Part shown: positions 35,268 through 45,058 of the stretch, in pieces
How the letters are laid out: each line of letters starts with the position of its first letter
Numbering within the stretch: the first letter of the stretch is position 1
Assembly (NCBI RefSeq): GCF_004795055.1
Contig: NZ_SSBJ01000004.1
Coordinates: 228,256-292,255 of the forward strand
Length of the DNA: 64,000 nt
Origin: Streptomyces sp. A1136
Lineage (GTDB): Bacteria > Actinomycetota > Actinomycetes > Streptomycetales > Streptomycetaceae
Reading direction: 5' to 3'
Notes under the pieces: model-generated
What the model was told of the DNA's origin: nothing
Seen by the model: only the letters and a program-made list of their open reading frames with translations
Database searches by the model: none
Made by a program: the position numbers and the translations under genes

Positions 35268-35995
35268 ATGAAGTTCGCAGTCATCGGCGGTACCGGACTG
35301 ATCGGGTCGCAGGTCGTCAAGATTCTGAACGCCGACGGGCACGAGGCGGTACCTCACTCGCAGTCCACCGGGGTCGACGTCATCAGCGGCCAGGGACTGG
35401 GCGGGGCGGTGGCGGGAGCCGACGTCGTCGTCAACCTGACGAACTCCCCGACCTTCGACGAAGCTTCCCTGGCCTTCTTCCAGACGTCGATGGACAACCT
35501 TCTGGCCGCGGCCCAGAAGGGCGGCGTCGGTCACTTCGTCATCCTCTCGATCGTCGGCGCGGACCAGGTGCCGGAGCTGGACTACTACAAGGCCAAGGTG
35601 CTCCAAGAGGACACCCTTGCGGCCGGGCCGATCCCCTACTCCATCGTGCGGGCGACGCAGTTCATGGAGTTCATGGACGCCGTCCTGTCCTGGACCGTCG
35701 ACGGCGACAGCGTCCGGTTGCCTGCCACGCCGATCCAGCCCGTTGCCTCCAAGGACGTGGCCAACGCGGTGGCAGAGGTCGCCGCGGGCCCCCGCTGAAT
35801 GGCATTCGCAATATCGCAGGCCCCGAGGTCTTCCCGTTGGACGAACTGGGTCGGATCACCCTGTCCCACAAGGGCGACAATCGCGCCGTCGTCACCGACC
35901 CCACCGCCGGCATGTTCGCCGTCGTCAAAGGCGACGTCCTCACCGACATGGACGCTCACCTCGCCCCCACCCGCTACACGGACTGGCTCTCCTGA
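35268..35995 (+). pseudogene. NAD(P)-binding SDR protein, broken by one missing C
   Basis: An atypical SDR/NmrA-like protein starting MKFAVIGGTGLIGSQVVKIL. The frame stops after AEVAAGPR at the C run 35789-35793. Adding one C gives AAGPPLNGIRNIAGPEVFPLDELG and runs to TDWLS at 35995, the normal C terminus of the family (about 242 residues). Everything else is intact, so this is either a very recent pseudogene or a homopolymer error. Confidence 0.7.
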
Positions 35996-35997
35996 AC

Positions 35998-36198
35998 CGT
36001 GCGACCGGCTGCGCCGGCGCCCAGATCCTGCTCGCCGACGAGCCCATCGCCGCCCTCTACTTCGACGGGCAGGCGGAGGCCGCGGGCATTCTGGTGCGGC
36101 TCCCGGTGACGCTGGTCGTCGTGACGCCCGCCGGCCCCTGGTGGACCGCTGCGACCGTGGGCCGGAGATGGCCGCGGACCGGCTGCGGGGTCCGGTGA
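35998..36198 (+). pseudogene. ABC transporter ATPase fragment
   Basis: The frame reads AQILLADEPIAALYFDGQAEAAGILVRL followed by TLVVVTP. This resembles the Walker B, D-loop and H-loop part of a MacB/LolD-type ATPase (LLLADEPTAALD...VVVTH), with the H-loop His replaced by Pro. No Walker A or signature motif remains. It is a decayed fragment. Confidence 0.45.
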
Positions 36199-36928
36199 GC
36201 CTCGCGACCGCGGATCTCGGGGCGCCACTCCACTTGCATCATGTCCAGCGCGCCTGGCGCTGCCGCTCGTGGCAATCGACCTGCCCGTGATCCGGGGAGC
36301 GTCGTCGGGCTCCACATTCGGCCCTGCGGTTCGCGATCATGCCCGTCGCGCTGCCGGCATCGCTCGGGCTGCTGAGCGGGAGTGAACCGACGCTGTGGGC
36401 GCATAGCCGGGGCCGAGGGCGAGGGCGAGGATTCGACCGTCGCAGCGGACCCGGACGGCCCACGCGGATGCGGGGTGGAGCGTCCGGGCCCCCACCCGGC
36501 CCCGCTGGAGACGCCCACGACCGGTTGGTCGCGGGGCGGCCCGCATACTGGGGGCCATGCGTGTGCGCTTCTCGCTCTCGGGCGTCGACGAAGAGGTCGT
36601 CGGACGGGGCGACGATGACGCTGTGCCGGGTGCCGGGTGCCGGATGCAGACGAAGCGAAACGGCGCTTGGGCGGTGCCGTCTGATCACGGGCACGAGCAG
36701 GCCGTCCCCCACAAAGGGCCAAGGCGGCCCATGACCGAGACGGTCCGGAAGGCCATGCGGCGTGGCCGGGAACAGCCGGGGCGGTCGGCGCTGTTGCATC
36801 GACAGACGGACCGGCCGGGGAGCGCGGAGACAGGGCGTTTCGCCCCACCACGATCCAGGCTCCAGGATCGCTGTACACCCGCCGCGCACTCGGTCCAACC
36901 AATAGGTACTTCTGCAGGAGGAATGTTC
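36199..36928. other. Long gap without a supported gene
   Basis: Open frames exist on both strands but they overlap each other and continue into neighbouring genes. None shows conserved protein features. Given the ABC fragment beside it, this may be degraded coding DNA. Confidence 0.35.
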
Positions 36929-37762
36929 ATGACTGACCGGCCCTTGACGCTCATGGCTGTGCACGCTCACCCCGACGACGAGGCCACGGGAACCGGAGGG
37001 GTTCTCGCGCGGTATGCGGCGGAGGGCATCCGCACGGTTCTCGTGACGTGTACCGACGGCGGTTGCGGTGACGGACCGGGAGGTGTCAAGCCTGGCGATC
37101 CCGGGCACGATCCGGCGGCGGTTGCGTTGATGCGCCGTCAAGAACTCCTGGCGAGCTGTGATGTCCTGAAGGTCAGCGATCTGGAGCTGTTGGACTATGC
37201 CGACTCCGGGATGATGGGCTGGTCGAGCAACGATGCCCCCGGATCGTTCTGGCGGACGCCCGTGGAGGAGGGCGCCGCCCGACTTGCGGAACTCATGCGG
37301 CACTACCGGCCCGACGTGGTGGTCACTTACGACGAGAACGGCTTCTACGGCCACCCCGACCACATTCAGGCCCACCGCATCACGATGGCGGCGCTGGAGA
37401 TGACCGCGCTGACACCCAAGGTGTACTGGACGACGATGCCCCGCTCCAGTATGCAGCGGTTCATGGAGATCATGCGCGAGTTCCACGAGGACATGGCGGA
37501 GCCGGATCCCGCCGAGGCTGCCGCGATGGCCCAGATCGGCCTCCCCGACGATGAGATCACCACGTGGGTGGACACCACCGCGTTCAGCGGTCAGAAGTTC
37601 GATGCGCTGGCCGCACACGCCAGTCAGGGCGAGAACATCTTTTTCCTCAAGATGGGCAAGGAGAAGTTCGGCACGTTGATGGGCATGGAGACCTTCGTAC
37701 GCGTCAAGGATGCCACCGGCGCGGCCGTACCCGAGAACGATCTTTTCGCCGGACTGCGCTGA
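36929..37762 (+). CDS. PIG-L (LmbE-like) deacetylase
   Basis: 277 residues of the zinc-dependent N-deacetylase family that includes MshB and Mca of mycothiol metabolism. The metal site is AHPDDEATGTGG near the N terminus and the later GHPDHIQAH. Several features (DGGCGDGPGG loop, SNDAPGSFW) resemble Mca, the mycothiol S-conjugate amidase, but the exact substrate is uncertain. AGGAGG lies seven bases before this ATG; an in-frame ATG two codons earlier is too close to the site. Confidence 0.85.
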   Translation: MTDRPLTLMAVHAHPDDEATGTGGVLARYAAEGIRTVLVTCTDGGCGDGPGGVKPGDPGHDPAAVALMRRQELLASCDVLKVSDLELLDYADSGMMGWSSNDAPGSFWRTPVEEGAARLAELMRHYRPDVVVTYDENGFYGHPDHIQAHRITMAALEMTALTPKVYWTTMPRSSMQRFMEIMREFHEDMAEPDPAEAAAMAQIGLPDDEITTWVDTTAFSGQKFDALAAHASQGENIFFLKMGKEKFGTLMGMETFVRVKDATGAAVPENDLFAGLR

Positions 37763-37868
37763 CCCGTCCCTGCTTCACCTCCCAGATAACGCCATGAAAA
37801 TGCCACTGCGTCGGCGCACGACTCGCGTCATCACCATCCGGTGACGTTTTCAGGCCCGCCGGGTCCCG

Positions 37869-40097
37869 TCACGTGTGACGTTCCTCCTGGACGAAGCGCA
37901 GCAGGAGCAGGGCGATGTCGTCGGTGCGAGGAGCTCCGCCGGAGGCTCGGCCGATGAGGTCGTCCGCCAGCATGTGCGCCGGGTGGCGATCGTCGGTCGC
38001 GGTGATGCGGGCGGCTACGGCCGCGATCCCGTTCTCCAGATCCTCGCCGGGAACCTCGACCAGCCCGTCGGTGTACAGGGCGAGCAGAGTGCCCGGCTCG
38101 AACGGGATCTCGACGGCCGTGTACGAGGCGTCCGGGTCGATGCCGAGGAGCAGTCCGGGTGGCAGGTTCAGCATCTTCGCCGGGCCGCCGGCATGGCGCA
38201 GCAGCGGGGGCGGATGGCCGGCGGAGGCCAGTCGGACGGTGTGCCCGGCGAGGTCGATATGGGCGTATACGCAGCTGGTGAACAGCCCGGGTTCGAGGTC
38301 GGTCAGGAGGCGGTTGGTCCGGGCGAGGACCTCTTCCGGGGGCGCGCCGGCGCCCGCGTGGACGGCTGTGCGGACCTGTCCCATGAGAGCGGCGGCCGTT
38401 ACGTTGTGACCCTGGACGTCGCCGATGGCGGCCGCGACGGTGGTGTCGTCGATCCGAATGAGGTCGTAGAAGTCGCCACCGATGTCGAGCCCGTGCGCCG
38501 CCGGCAGATATCGGGCGGCCACTTCGAGGTGCGGGACAACGGGCAGGGCGCGCGGCAGCAGGCCGGTCTGCAGGCTGTGGGCGAGTTGCTGCGTGGAGTC
38601 GTAGAGGCGGGCACGGTCCAGGGCCTGCGCGATGAGTCCGGCGAGGGAGGTCAGGATCGCCCGTTCACCGGGGACGAACGTATGGGGACGCGCGTAGGCC
38701 AGGATGAGGGTGCCGATGGGCCGGCCGGACGCGATCAGGGGCAGGAAGGTCCACGCCGCCATGCCGTCCCCGATCACGACTTCCGGGAAGGCGGCCGCGA
38801 GCTCCTCGGTGTTCGCGAAGAACAGCGGCCGGCCCGTGCGCAGGCCATGGGTGCTGGCGGTGTGGACGCCGAGTGGGATGCCGTCGTAGAGGGCCATGAG
38901 CTCGGCTGTGTAGCCACGGAAGCCGACAATGCGCAGACGTTGCTCCTCGGCCACCAAAAGGGCCAGGGCCTGGGCGCCGAGCGCGGGGACGAGCATGTCC
39001 GCGGCCTGGTCGACGACGTCGCGGGCATGGACGGCCTCCGTGAGTGCGGCCGCCAAGTGCATGAGTTGGTACAGGGCGGTGGCCCGGCTGGGCGAGGGCT
39101 CCGCGGGAACGGCCGTCGGCGCGACCGGCGGGACGGGCTCGTCGGTCGTGACCGGGATGATGCGGACGCTGATCCCGGTGTCGTCCGGGTAGAGGTCGAA
39201 GCGCAGGGAGCGGCCGGTCGGGGTGGCGGCGGTGAAGCTGCCCGGCATCCGGCTGATCACTGCGGCCCGGTAGTGGTCCTCGATGGCCGGGGTGTCCATC
39301 CAGGGCAGTGCTTCCCAGGGCAGGGCTCCGCGGAGCCGGGAGACGGGTGTGCCCAGCATCTCTGCCGCCTCGGCGGTGATGAAGGTGATCGTGCCGTTCA
39401 GGTCGAGTGCGCAGTTGCCTCCGGGCAGCCGGTGGATGAAGGCCATGGCGGCGGCCGCCTCGGCCGGTCCGGGCGTGGGAGGGGGAAGAGGTCGCAGCAT
39501 GACCGGGTGCGCCGGCGCACGGACGGGGCATCCGGCGTCGGCGGCCCGGCGCAGGTGGTTCGCGAGACGGCCACAGGCCGAGTCCACGGCGTCGCGTTCC
39601 CGGTCGGTCAGATAGGCGGCGTGAGAGCCGGGCCACAGGAGTACGAGACCGGCTCCGGTGGGCTCCGCCGCTGACGGCGGGTCGGGGACGAGTGGGGCGG
39701 CGGCGAGGGCGAAGTCGTACGGCAGGACGAGGCCGAGGCGCGGGTAGCGCCGGGCCGTCTCCTCCTGGCCGCCCAGCCAGACGAACCGCCCGTCGCGAAC
39801 GGCGTCGGCCACCGGGATGGAATCGTCCACGACGACCCGGGACCAGGGCAGTGCGAGCTCTCGGGCCAGGCCGAGGGTCATCGCCAGATGCAGGACGCGC
39901 CCCGTGGGGTCGGGCAGGTAGAGCATGCCGATGGACGCCCCTGCGGCCGCACGGACCTCGATCAGCGTCTCGCCGAGGGCCCGCTGATGGGGCCCCTCAG
40001 CGCCCTCGGCGGGCTCGGGCGGCTCGGCCCCCTGGTCACGCCCTGGAACGTTTCGCACCAGTCCATGGTCGCCCCAACCCCGCCCGTACTTCGGCAC
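37869..40097 (-). CDS. SpoIIE-family PP2C phosphatase with GAF, PAS and GAF sensors
   Basis: 742 residues. An N-terminal GAF-like region spans about 40-190, a PAS domain about 220-315 (NCALDLNGTITFITAEAAEMLG), a second GAF about 340-500, and the PP2C/SpoIIE domain to the end. The PP2C domain keeps metal residues in IGGDFYDL, IGDVQGHN and RTDDIALLLL. It would dephosphorylate anti-sigma-factor antagonists. A matching kinase domain is not present. The GTG start is supported by GGAGAGG upstream. Confidence 0.9.
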   Translation of the reverse strand: MPKYGRGWGDHGLVRNVPGRDQGAEPPEPAEGAEGPHQRALGETLIEVRAAAGASIGMLYLPDPTGRVLHLAMTLGLARELALPWSRVVVDDSIPVADAVRDGRFVWLGGQEETARRYPRLGLVLPYDFALAAAPLVPDPPSAAEPTGAGLVLLWPGSHAAYLTDRERDAVDSACGRLANHLRRAADAGCPVRAPAHPVMLRPLPPPTPGPAEAAAAMAFIHRLPGGNCALDLNGTITFITAEAAEMLGTPVSRLRGALPWEALPWMDTPAIEDHYRAAVISRMPGSFTAATPTGRSLRFDLYPDDTGISVRIIPVTTDEPVPPVAPTAVPAEPSPSRATALYQLMHLAAALTEAVHARDVVDQAADMLVPALGAQALALLVAEEQRLRIVGFRGYTAELMALYDGIPLGVHTASTHGLRTGRPLFFANTEELAAAFPEVVIGDGMAAWTFLPLIASGRPIGTLILAYARPHTFVPGERAILTSLAGLIAQALDRARLYDSTQQLAHSLQTGLLPRALPVVPHLEVAARYLPAAHGLDIGGDFYDLIRIDDTTVAAAIGDVQGHNVTAAALMGQVRTAVHAGAGAPPEEVLARTNRLLTDLEPGLFTSCVYAHIDLAGHTVRLASAGHPPPLLRHAGGPAKMLNLPPGLLLGIDPDASYTAVEIPFEPGTLLALYTDGLVEVPGEDLENGIAAVAARITATDDRHPAHMLADDLIGRASGGAPRTDDIALLLLRFVQEERHT

Positions 40098-40362
40098 CGG
40101 CCCTCTCCGGCGAGCCCCCGCGTGGGCCGGGCGCGGGATTCGGGCGCCAGGTCGTCAACCCGACGGAGGCGTGAGGCACCCGGGAAGGGTCGACACGGTG
40201 GGCGCAGACTTTCACGGTGACCGCGACGGCAACCAGTGCGCCGGTGCGCACCGCCCAAGTGGGCGGCAGAGATCGGGACATTTCCCTGGCTCATCCCACT
40301 GCGGCAGCCGTGTCCTGAGTACTGGTGCTCAAGGCCGCTCGCGCGGCGGTCGCAGCAGCCGC

Positions 40363-41040
40363 TCAGTTACCGCCCCGGGATCCTCGCCGGGCAACGGTCT
40401 CCAGGAAGTGGTCGGCGTCCTCGGGCTCCCCGAGGCGGCCGAGTTCGAGCCAGGAGCCGTCCGCGAAGCGCAGTCGGAAGGTCGCGAAGCCGCGTGGCCG
40501 GCCGGACTCCGCCTCGATGCGTGCTTCGTCCACGAGGAACTCCGCTGTCAGTTGGAAGTCGGAGGCCTTGGTCGGGGACAGCCGCCGGCCGGGTGAGGCG
40601 GCCACACAGATCCGGTCGCGGGTGAGCAGCACGAGCCGCTTCGGGTTGGGGGAGCGCCCGTACCAGCCCAGCAGGAGCCGCCCCGCAGTCAAGTTCCAAT
40701 CTCCGTCGAAGATTTGCGAGGCCGGTCGGTCGCTCGGCGCGGCGGATGTTCCGGATCCGCGGCGGGAGCTCCGCTCGGGCGTGTTGCCTGACCCAGGACC
40801 CGAGTCGATCTTCTTGCCCAATTGGTCGAGCAGGAACATGGGGATGAAGACGAAGAAGAAGACCACCACGCCCACGTAGAACAGCCAGTGGTGCCCCGGT
40901 GAAAGCCTTGCCTTGCCTGCCGCCCTGTGGACCTCCTTCGGCGGCTTGGGAATGGGCCGCGATATCTCGCACCAGACCAGGGCGACGGGTTCCTCATCGA
41001 GGATCTTTTTCGCCTGCCGTTGAACACTGCGCTTGGCCAT
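40363..41040 (-). CDS. Hypothetical single-pass membrane protein
   Basis: 225 residues. A basic N terminus (MAKRSVQRQAKK) is followed by one membrane helix (WLFYVGVVVFFFVFIPMFLL, about 53-72), a low-complexity linker and a C-terminal beta-rich domain (LTAGRLLLGWYGR...LVLLTRDRICVAAS) like a bacterial PH or GRAM-type domain. Not assigned to a named family. The shorter start was preferred over a Met three codons upstream. Confidence 0.65.
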   Translation of the reverse strand: MAKRSVQRQAKKILDEEPVALVWCEISRPIPKPPKEVHRAAGKARLSPGHHWLFYVGVVVFFFVFIPMFLLDQLGKKIDSGPGSGNTPERSSRRGSGTSAAPSDRPASQIFDGDWNLTAGRLLLGWYGRSPNPKRLVLLTRDRICVAASPGRRLSPTKASDFQLTAEFLVDEARIEAESGRPRGFATFRLRFADGSWLELGRLGEPEDADHFLETVARRGSRGGN

Positions 41041-41130
41041 GTGGCGCATCCTAAGAGATCACAAAGGGGTAGGGATGGGATGGTCTGGTCGGGACGTGAC
41101 CGGTGTAACGATTCGGCCGTTCGGGAGGTT

Positions 41131-41500
41131 GTGACGGCTCGGCCATGGATCGTTGATGACGACTTGTGGGCGCCGATCGAGCCGCTGTTGCCGCCTTGGC
41201 CTGAGCGGTCTTCCTGGCCGCGGCCGGTGCCGGATCGGCTGTGGCTGCAGGGCATCGTGGAGGCATCGTGGACGTCCCCCACACGACATCGCCTGGCAAC
41301 ACCGGCGGACAGGACTGGGGTGGTGCGGCTCCGGACAAACCTGCCGGCGGCGCCGGAAGCGGCGCCCAGAAGGCCGGGATCTTCGACAGGCTGAACCGCA
41401 CCATGGACGGCTCCCACATGCGCGCGAAAAGGTGGCGCCGACACCGGTCCGTCGACTGGTCGACTGGCTGACGGCAGGCAGCAAACGCATGGTAGCCACG
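41131..41500 (+). pseudogene. IS5-family transposase N-terminal remnant, three frames
   Basis: Pieces line up with the start of Streptomyces IS5-type transposases: PWIVDDDLWAPIEPLLPPWPE and VPDRLWLQGIV in one frame, HDIAWQHRRTGLGWCGSGQTC in the second, then IFDRLNRTMDGSHMRAK in the third. At least two frameshifts and internal deletions are present. The catalytic Asp context (DGSH) survives but the element is dead. Confidence 0.75.
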
Positions 41501-41637
41501 CAGCGGCGGACCGGCCTCACGACACCCCCTGCTCGTAAAAGCAGGGGCCCGGCGCACGCTACGACGATGGCCAGACCATGCGGTGTCCCAGAACGCAACG
41601 CCGTCCTGCTAGAACAAGGCGAGACAAGGCCAGGCGG

Positions 41638-41907
41638 TCAAGGTCGCCGCCACCCATAGCCGTCTCCCATGTCGGGCATCGTGGTGTGGTGGGCCAACCC
41701 GCTGGCGAACCTCCGATCGCGGTAGGCCGCTTGGCTCCGCATCTGCTCGATCAGCAAGCCGTCCACATTTTCCGTCGGCCCGTTGCCGCGCCGCCGTAGA
41801 ACCCACACGAGCGCGACCCCTGCTCCCACGAGCGGCCCAAAGAACACAGCGATCGCCATCATCATCCGGGCCACCTCCGCGATCGACCAGCCATCACCGA
41901 CTCCCAT
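41638..41907 (-). CDS. Small hypothetical membrane protein
   Basis: 89 residues with one membrane helix (MMMAIAVFFGPLVGAGVALVWVL), then a basic stretch and a conserved-looking LLIEQMRSQAAYRDRRFASG tail. The ATG at 41907 has GGAGGG twelve bases upstream; an ATG at 41931 is an alternative. No function is known. Confidence 0.5.
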   Translation of the reverse strand: MGVGDGWSIAEVARMMMAIAVFFGPLVGAGVALVWVLRRRGNGPTENVDGLLIEQMRSQAAYRDRRFASGLAHHTTMPDMGDGYGWRRP

Positions 41908-42265
41908 CCCGACCGGACCCTCCGGCCACACCCGACCGGAGAAGTTGACGCAACGGCAAAGTCAACCTCGCGAGCCACTTCCGCCGGTTCCACCGATGTC
42001 GCCTGCGTGGCAACGTGCAGAACTCGACCGCATGTCGTCGATGAGGCGATCGAGAGCGTGTCCAGAAGCAGCCCGCGGGTCGAGGCCCGTTCCTGGATGA
42101 ACTCATATTCGAGGGGTGCCGCCGGCCTTGCCCACTCCCTGGCCGACACGGCGGCTCCTCGCACCACGATACGGCCGTACTGGCACTGCGTGATGGCCGG
42201 CGCTCGAAGCGGCGCTCGAAGCGGCGCCCGACCCCGCGGTGGCCGCCAGGGCGCACCGGACAGGC
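41908..42265. other. Gap with a short tandem repeat
   Basis: No gene supported. CGCTCGAAGCGG is repeated twice in tandem at 42201-42224 with partial flanking copies. The left part may hold the promoter of the leftward small membrane protein. Confidence 0.35.
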
Positions 42266-43093
42266 CTACAGGGCCCCGGAACGCCGCGTTCGTACGTTCC
42301 ACCGGCCGTCGGTCCTGGACAGCGCAAGGGGGTGGCCGAAGCACCTGCCCACCAGCTCGCCGTTCAGTACCCGCTCGACCGGCCCGGCGGCGAGACAACG
42401 TCCCTCACGCAGCAGCAACGCGTGGGTAGTCCCGGGGGGCAGCTCCTCCAAGTGATGGGTGACCAGTACTGACGCCATTGCGGGGTGGGCGCGGCCCAGG
42501 CCGTCCAGCCGGTCGATCAGCTGTTCTCGCCCGGCGACGTCCAGACCCGTCGCCGGTTCGTCGAGCAGCAGGAGTCGGGGGAGCGGCATCAGCGCCCGGG
42601 CGATGAGCACCCGGGTCCGCTGGCCTTGTGAGAGTACGGGCCAGCGCGCCTCGCGACAGTCTCCGACGCCGAGGAGTGCGAGGAACTGCTCGGCCCTGGC
42701 GGACTCCTCCGGAGTCGGGGACCAGCGCGGCACCGGCTCGATGCTGTTCGTCAGCCCGGTCAGGACCACGTCCCGCACCGTGAGCGCCGAGCTCAGGGGG
42801 TGGCGGGGGTCGACATGTCCCACGTACGCCCGCAGCGCGCGCAGGTCGACCCGGCCCAGCTCGTGGCCCAGCACCTCGACCGTGCCGCGCGTGGGGTGCG
42901 TGAGTGCCCCGAGGAGGCGGAGCAGGGTGCTCTTGCCCGCGCCGTTCGCCCCGAGGAGCGCCCAGTGCTCGCCGGGCCGCACGGTCAGGGAAACCTCCCG
43001 CAGGACGGCCCTTCCGTCGCGGACCAGATCCACGCCGGTGGTGCGCAGCACGGGAGCGGTCCCTGCGGGAATGGCGGCGCTCGTGCCGCTCAC
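42266..43093 (-). CDS. ABC transporter ATP-binding protein coupled to leuA
   Basis: 275 residues: Walker A GANGAGKS, signature LSQGQRTRV (variant of LSGGQ), Walker [13 protein letters not shown] and an H-loop LVTHH. The start is a GTG whose bases overlap the leuA stop (GTGA), so it is translated with leuA. No permease gene is adjacent, so it may serve a permease elsewhere or work as a soluble ATPase. The last 30 residues are basic and unlike the family. The much longer frame reading back through leuA is a shadow. Confidence 0.85.
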   Translation of the reverse strand: MSGTSAAIPAGTAPVLRTTGVDLVRDGRAVLREVSLTVRPGEHWALLGANGAGKSTLLRLLGALTHPTRGTVEVLGHELGRVDLRALRAYVGHVDPRHPLSSALTVRDVVLTGLTNSIEPVPRWSPTPEESARAEQFLALLGVGDCREARWPVLSQGQRTRVLIARALMPLPRLLLLDEPATGLDVAGREQLIDRLDGLGRAHPAMASVLVTHHLEELPPGTTHALLLREGRCLAAGPVERVLNGELVGRCFGHPLALSRTDGRWNVRTRRSGAL

Positions 43094-44886
43094 GCGCCGA
43101 TCCGTACGACGCGGTTGCAGGCGGAGAGCACGGCCTCCACCGACGCGGACAGGACGGAGGTGTCCCATCCGGCGCCCCAGCGGGTGAGCCCGTTCACCCG
43201 GCACTGGGCGTAGGCGACGGCGGGACTGCCGGGACCGGTGGCCGTGGAGTGTTCGGCGTAGTCGAGGATGTCGACGGCGATCCCCGCGACGCCCAAGGCC
43301 TGCGCGAAGGCCGACAGAGGCCCGTTCCCGCGGCCGACCAGCTCGCGCTCGTCCGCTCCGGTGACCAGGGTGCATACGAACTCGTGCGTCCCCGGCGCCG
43401 TCTGGGCGGTCCGCCACGCGCCGAGCGTCACCGGACCGGCCTGCGCGGGCGCGATGTACGTACGGTGGAAGAGGTCCCACAGATCCGCGGGGGACAGCTC
43501 CCGGCCTTCCGCGTCCGTGACGTCCTGCACCACCTGCGAGAAGTCCGGCCGCATCGGGCCGGGCAGGTTCAGACCGTGGTGCTCGCGCAGCAGGTGGGCG
43601 ATGCCGCCCTTGCCGGACTGCGAGTTGATGCGGATGACCTCCTCGTACGTCCGGCCGATGTCCGCGGGGTCGACAGGCAGGTACGGCACCTCCCACGGCG
43701 CGCGCCCGGCGGGGACACCCAACTCGACAGCCCGCTCCGTGTGGCGCGCCATGCCCTTGCTGATGGCGTCCTGGTGGGTCCCGGAGAAGGCCGTGTGGAC
43801 GAGGGCGCCGCCGTAGGGGTGGCGGGGGTGCACGGGCAGCCGGGTGCACTCCTCCACTACGTCCCTGACGGCGTCGATGTCGGAGAAGTCGACCATCGGG
43901 TTCACACCCTGGGCGTAGAGGTTCAGGGCCAAGGTCACCAGGTCGACGTTGCCGGTTCGCTCCCCGTTGCCGAACAGGCACCCCTCTACCCGCTGCGCAC
44001 CGGCCATGACGGCCAGTTCCGCGCAGGCCACGCCCGTTCCGCGGTCGTTGTGGGGATGGACCGACAGGATGACCGACTCGCGGCGTGCCAGGTGACGGTG
44101 CATGTACTCGATCTGGTCCGCGTACACGTTCGGGGTCGCGATCTCGACCGTCGCCGGCAGATTGTGCACGACCGGACGGTCGGGGCTCGCTTCCCACAGC
44201 TCCGTCAGACCGTTGCAGACCTCCAGTACGAAGTCCGGTTCGGTGAGGTTGAAGACCTCGGGGGAGAACTCGAAGCGGATGCCGGCGCCCGGCCGTTCCT
44301 CCGCGCGCCGCATCAGGTACGTCGCGGCCTGACGGATGAGTGCGTGCACCTCGTCCGGGGTCCGGCCGAGAACCACGTCGCGCCAGGTGGGCGCGGTGGC
44401 GGTGTACAGGTGGACGAGCGTACGGGGCAAGCCCTCGACGGAGGCCAGGGTCCGGTCGAGGAGATCGCGCCGGGCAGCGGTGAAGACGGAGACCGTCACG
44501 TCGTCGGGAACCGCGTCGCTCAGCGCGAGGTGGCGTACGAAGTCGAAATCGGTCTGGCTGGCGGACGGATAGCCCACCTCGATCTCCTTGAACCCCATCG
44601 CGCACAGCAGGTCGAACATACGGCGCTTGCGAGTGAGGTCCATGGGTTCGGCCAAGGCCTGGTTGCCGTCGCGCAGGTCGACGGGGACCCACAGAGGGGC
44701 CCGGCTGAGTCGCCGGGACGGCCAGGTTCGGTCCCGCAGGGGGAGCGAGACGCGCTCGTGCGCGGGACGGTAGCGGTGGTGGGGCATCGCGCTCGGCCGC
44801 TGCGGGTTCCACGCCGGAACGCCGGCGGGGACGGGGCCGGAGGGGGTGCGCATGGTGGGGAAGACGGTACGTCGAGGAATAGTCAT
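43090..44886 (-). CDS. leuA: 2-isopropylmalate synthase
   Basis: First committed step of leucine synthesis: acetyl-CoA plus 2-oxoisovalerate to 2-isopropylmalate. The catalytic barrel starts with [20 protein letters not shown] and has metal His residues in [15 protein letters not shown] and the following Asn/Gly region (FGNGERTGN). A C-terminal regulatory domain for leucine feedback follows (after about residue 450). 598 residues is normal for the long actinobacterial form. The ATG at 44886 fits the known family start. A leader peptide and hairpins upstream indicate attenuation. Confidence 0.93.
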   Translation of the reverse strand: MTIPRRTVFPTMRTPSGPVPAGVPAWNPQRPSAMPHHRYRPAHERVSLPLRDRTWPSRRLSRAPLWVPVDLRDGNQALAEPMDLTRKRRMFDLLCAMGFKEIEVGYPSASQTDFDFVRHLALSDAVPDDVTVSVFTAARRDLLDRTLASVEGLPRTLVHLYTATAPTWRDVVLGRTPDEVHALIRQAATYLMRRAEERPGAGIRFEFSPEVFNLTEPDFVLEVCNGLTELWEASPDRPVVHNLPATVEIATPNVYADQIEYMHRHLARRESVILSVHPHNDRGTGVACAELAVMAGAQRVEGCLFGNGERTGNVDLVTLALNLYAQGVNPMVDFSDIDAVRDVVEECTRLPVHPRHPYGGALVHTAFSGTHQDAISKGMARHTERAVELGVPAGRAPWEVPYLPVDPADIGRTYEEVIRINSQSGKGGIAHLLREHHGLNLPGPMRPDFSQVVQDVTDAEGRELSPADLWDLFHRTYIAPAQAGPVTLGAWRTAQTAPGTHEFVCTLVTGADERELVGRGNGPLSAFAQALGVAGIAVDILDYAEHSTATGPGSPAVAYAQCRVNGLTRWGAGWDTSVLSASVEAVLSACNRVVRIGA

Positions 44887-44935
44887 GGCAAATGAACTTC
44901 CTTCAGTCGGCCTAAAGTCGACCAGCACGTCCGAG

Positions 44936-44970
44936 CCCCGCAGCGGGGTGCCGGTCGGCTCAGGCCCCGC
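44936..44970 (-). promoter_or_regulatory. Putative leuA attenuator with competing hairpins
   Basis: On the leuA transcript, CCCCG-CTG-CGGGG (44936-44948) can form a terminator-like hairpin. The same CCCCGC (44943-44948) can instead pair with GCGGGG (44965-44970), which overlaps the last codons of the leader peptide. This mutually exclusive arrangement is that of classical attenuation. Strengths were not computed. Confidence 0.5.
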
Positions 44971-45004
44971 AGCGGCAGCCGAGGAGAAGACCGCGCAGCG
45001 TCAT
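44960..45004 (-). CDS. leuL: leuA leader peptide
   Basis: A 14-codon frame reads [14 protein letters not shown], with four Leu codons, three of them consecutive. It lies 73 bases upstream of leuA and directly after a good promoter. Ribosome stalling at the Leu codons would report leucine shortage. It has no ribosome site, so it appears leaderless, starting at or near the transcript 5' end. Leader-peptide attenuation of leuA in actinobacteria has been proposed from comparative work; this is a clear example. Confidence 0.75.
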   Translation of the reverse strand: MTLRGLLLGCRCGA

Positions 45005-45011
45005 GCCCGCT

Positions 45012-45041
45012 AAACTAACAACACCTCAGCTCCTCAGACAA
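45012..45041 (-). promoter_or_regulatory. leuA promoter
   Basis: Read leftward, TTGTCT (45036-45041) and TAGTTT (45012-45017) are separated by 18 bases. The expected transcript start lies at the leader ATG (45004). The -35 box is only 18 bases from the start codon of the divergent FadR-type gene, so that regulator could act here. Confidence 0.65.
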
Positions 45042-45058
45042 CTTGATTGGTCCACGAC

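Noticed and set aside
42199..42230. 12-base tandem repeat CGCTCGAAGCGG as a CRISPR or iteron
   Set aside because: Only two full copies without spacers; too short for an array or origin.
42266..44812. Single 848-codon frame joining the ABC ATPase to sequence across leuA
   Set aside because: The first 570 codons are the out-of-frame shadow of leuA; the ATPase begins at the GTG overlapping the leuA stop.
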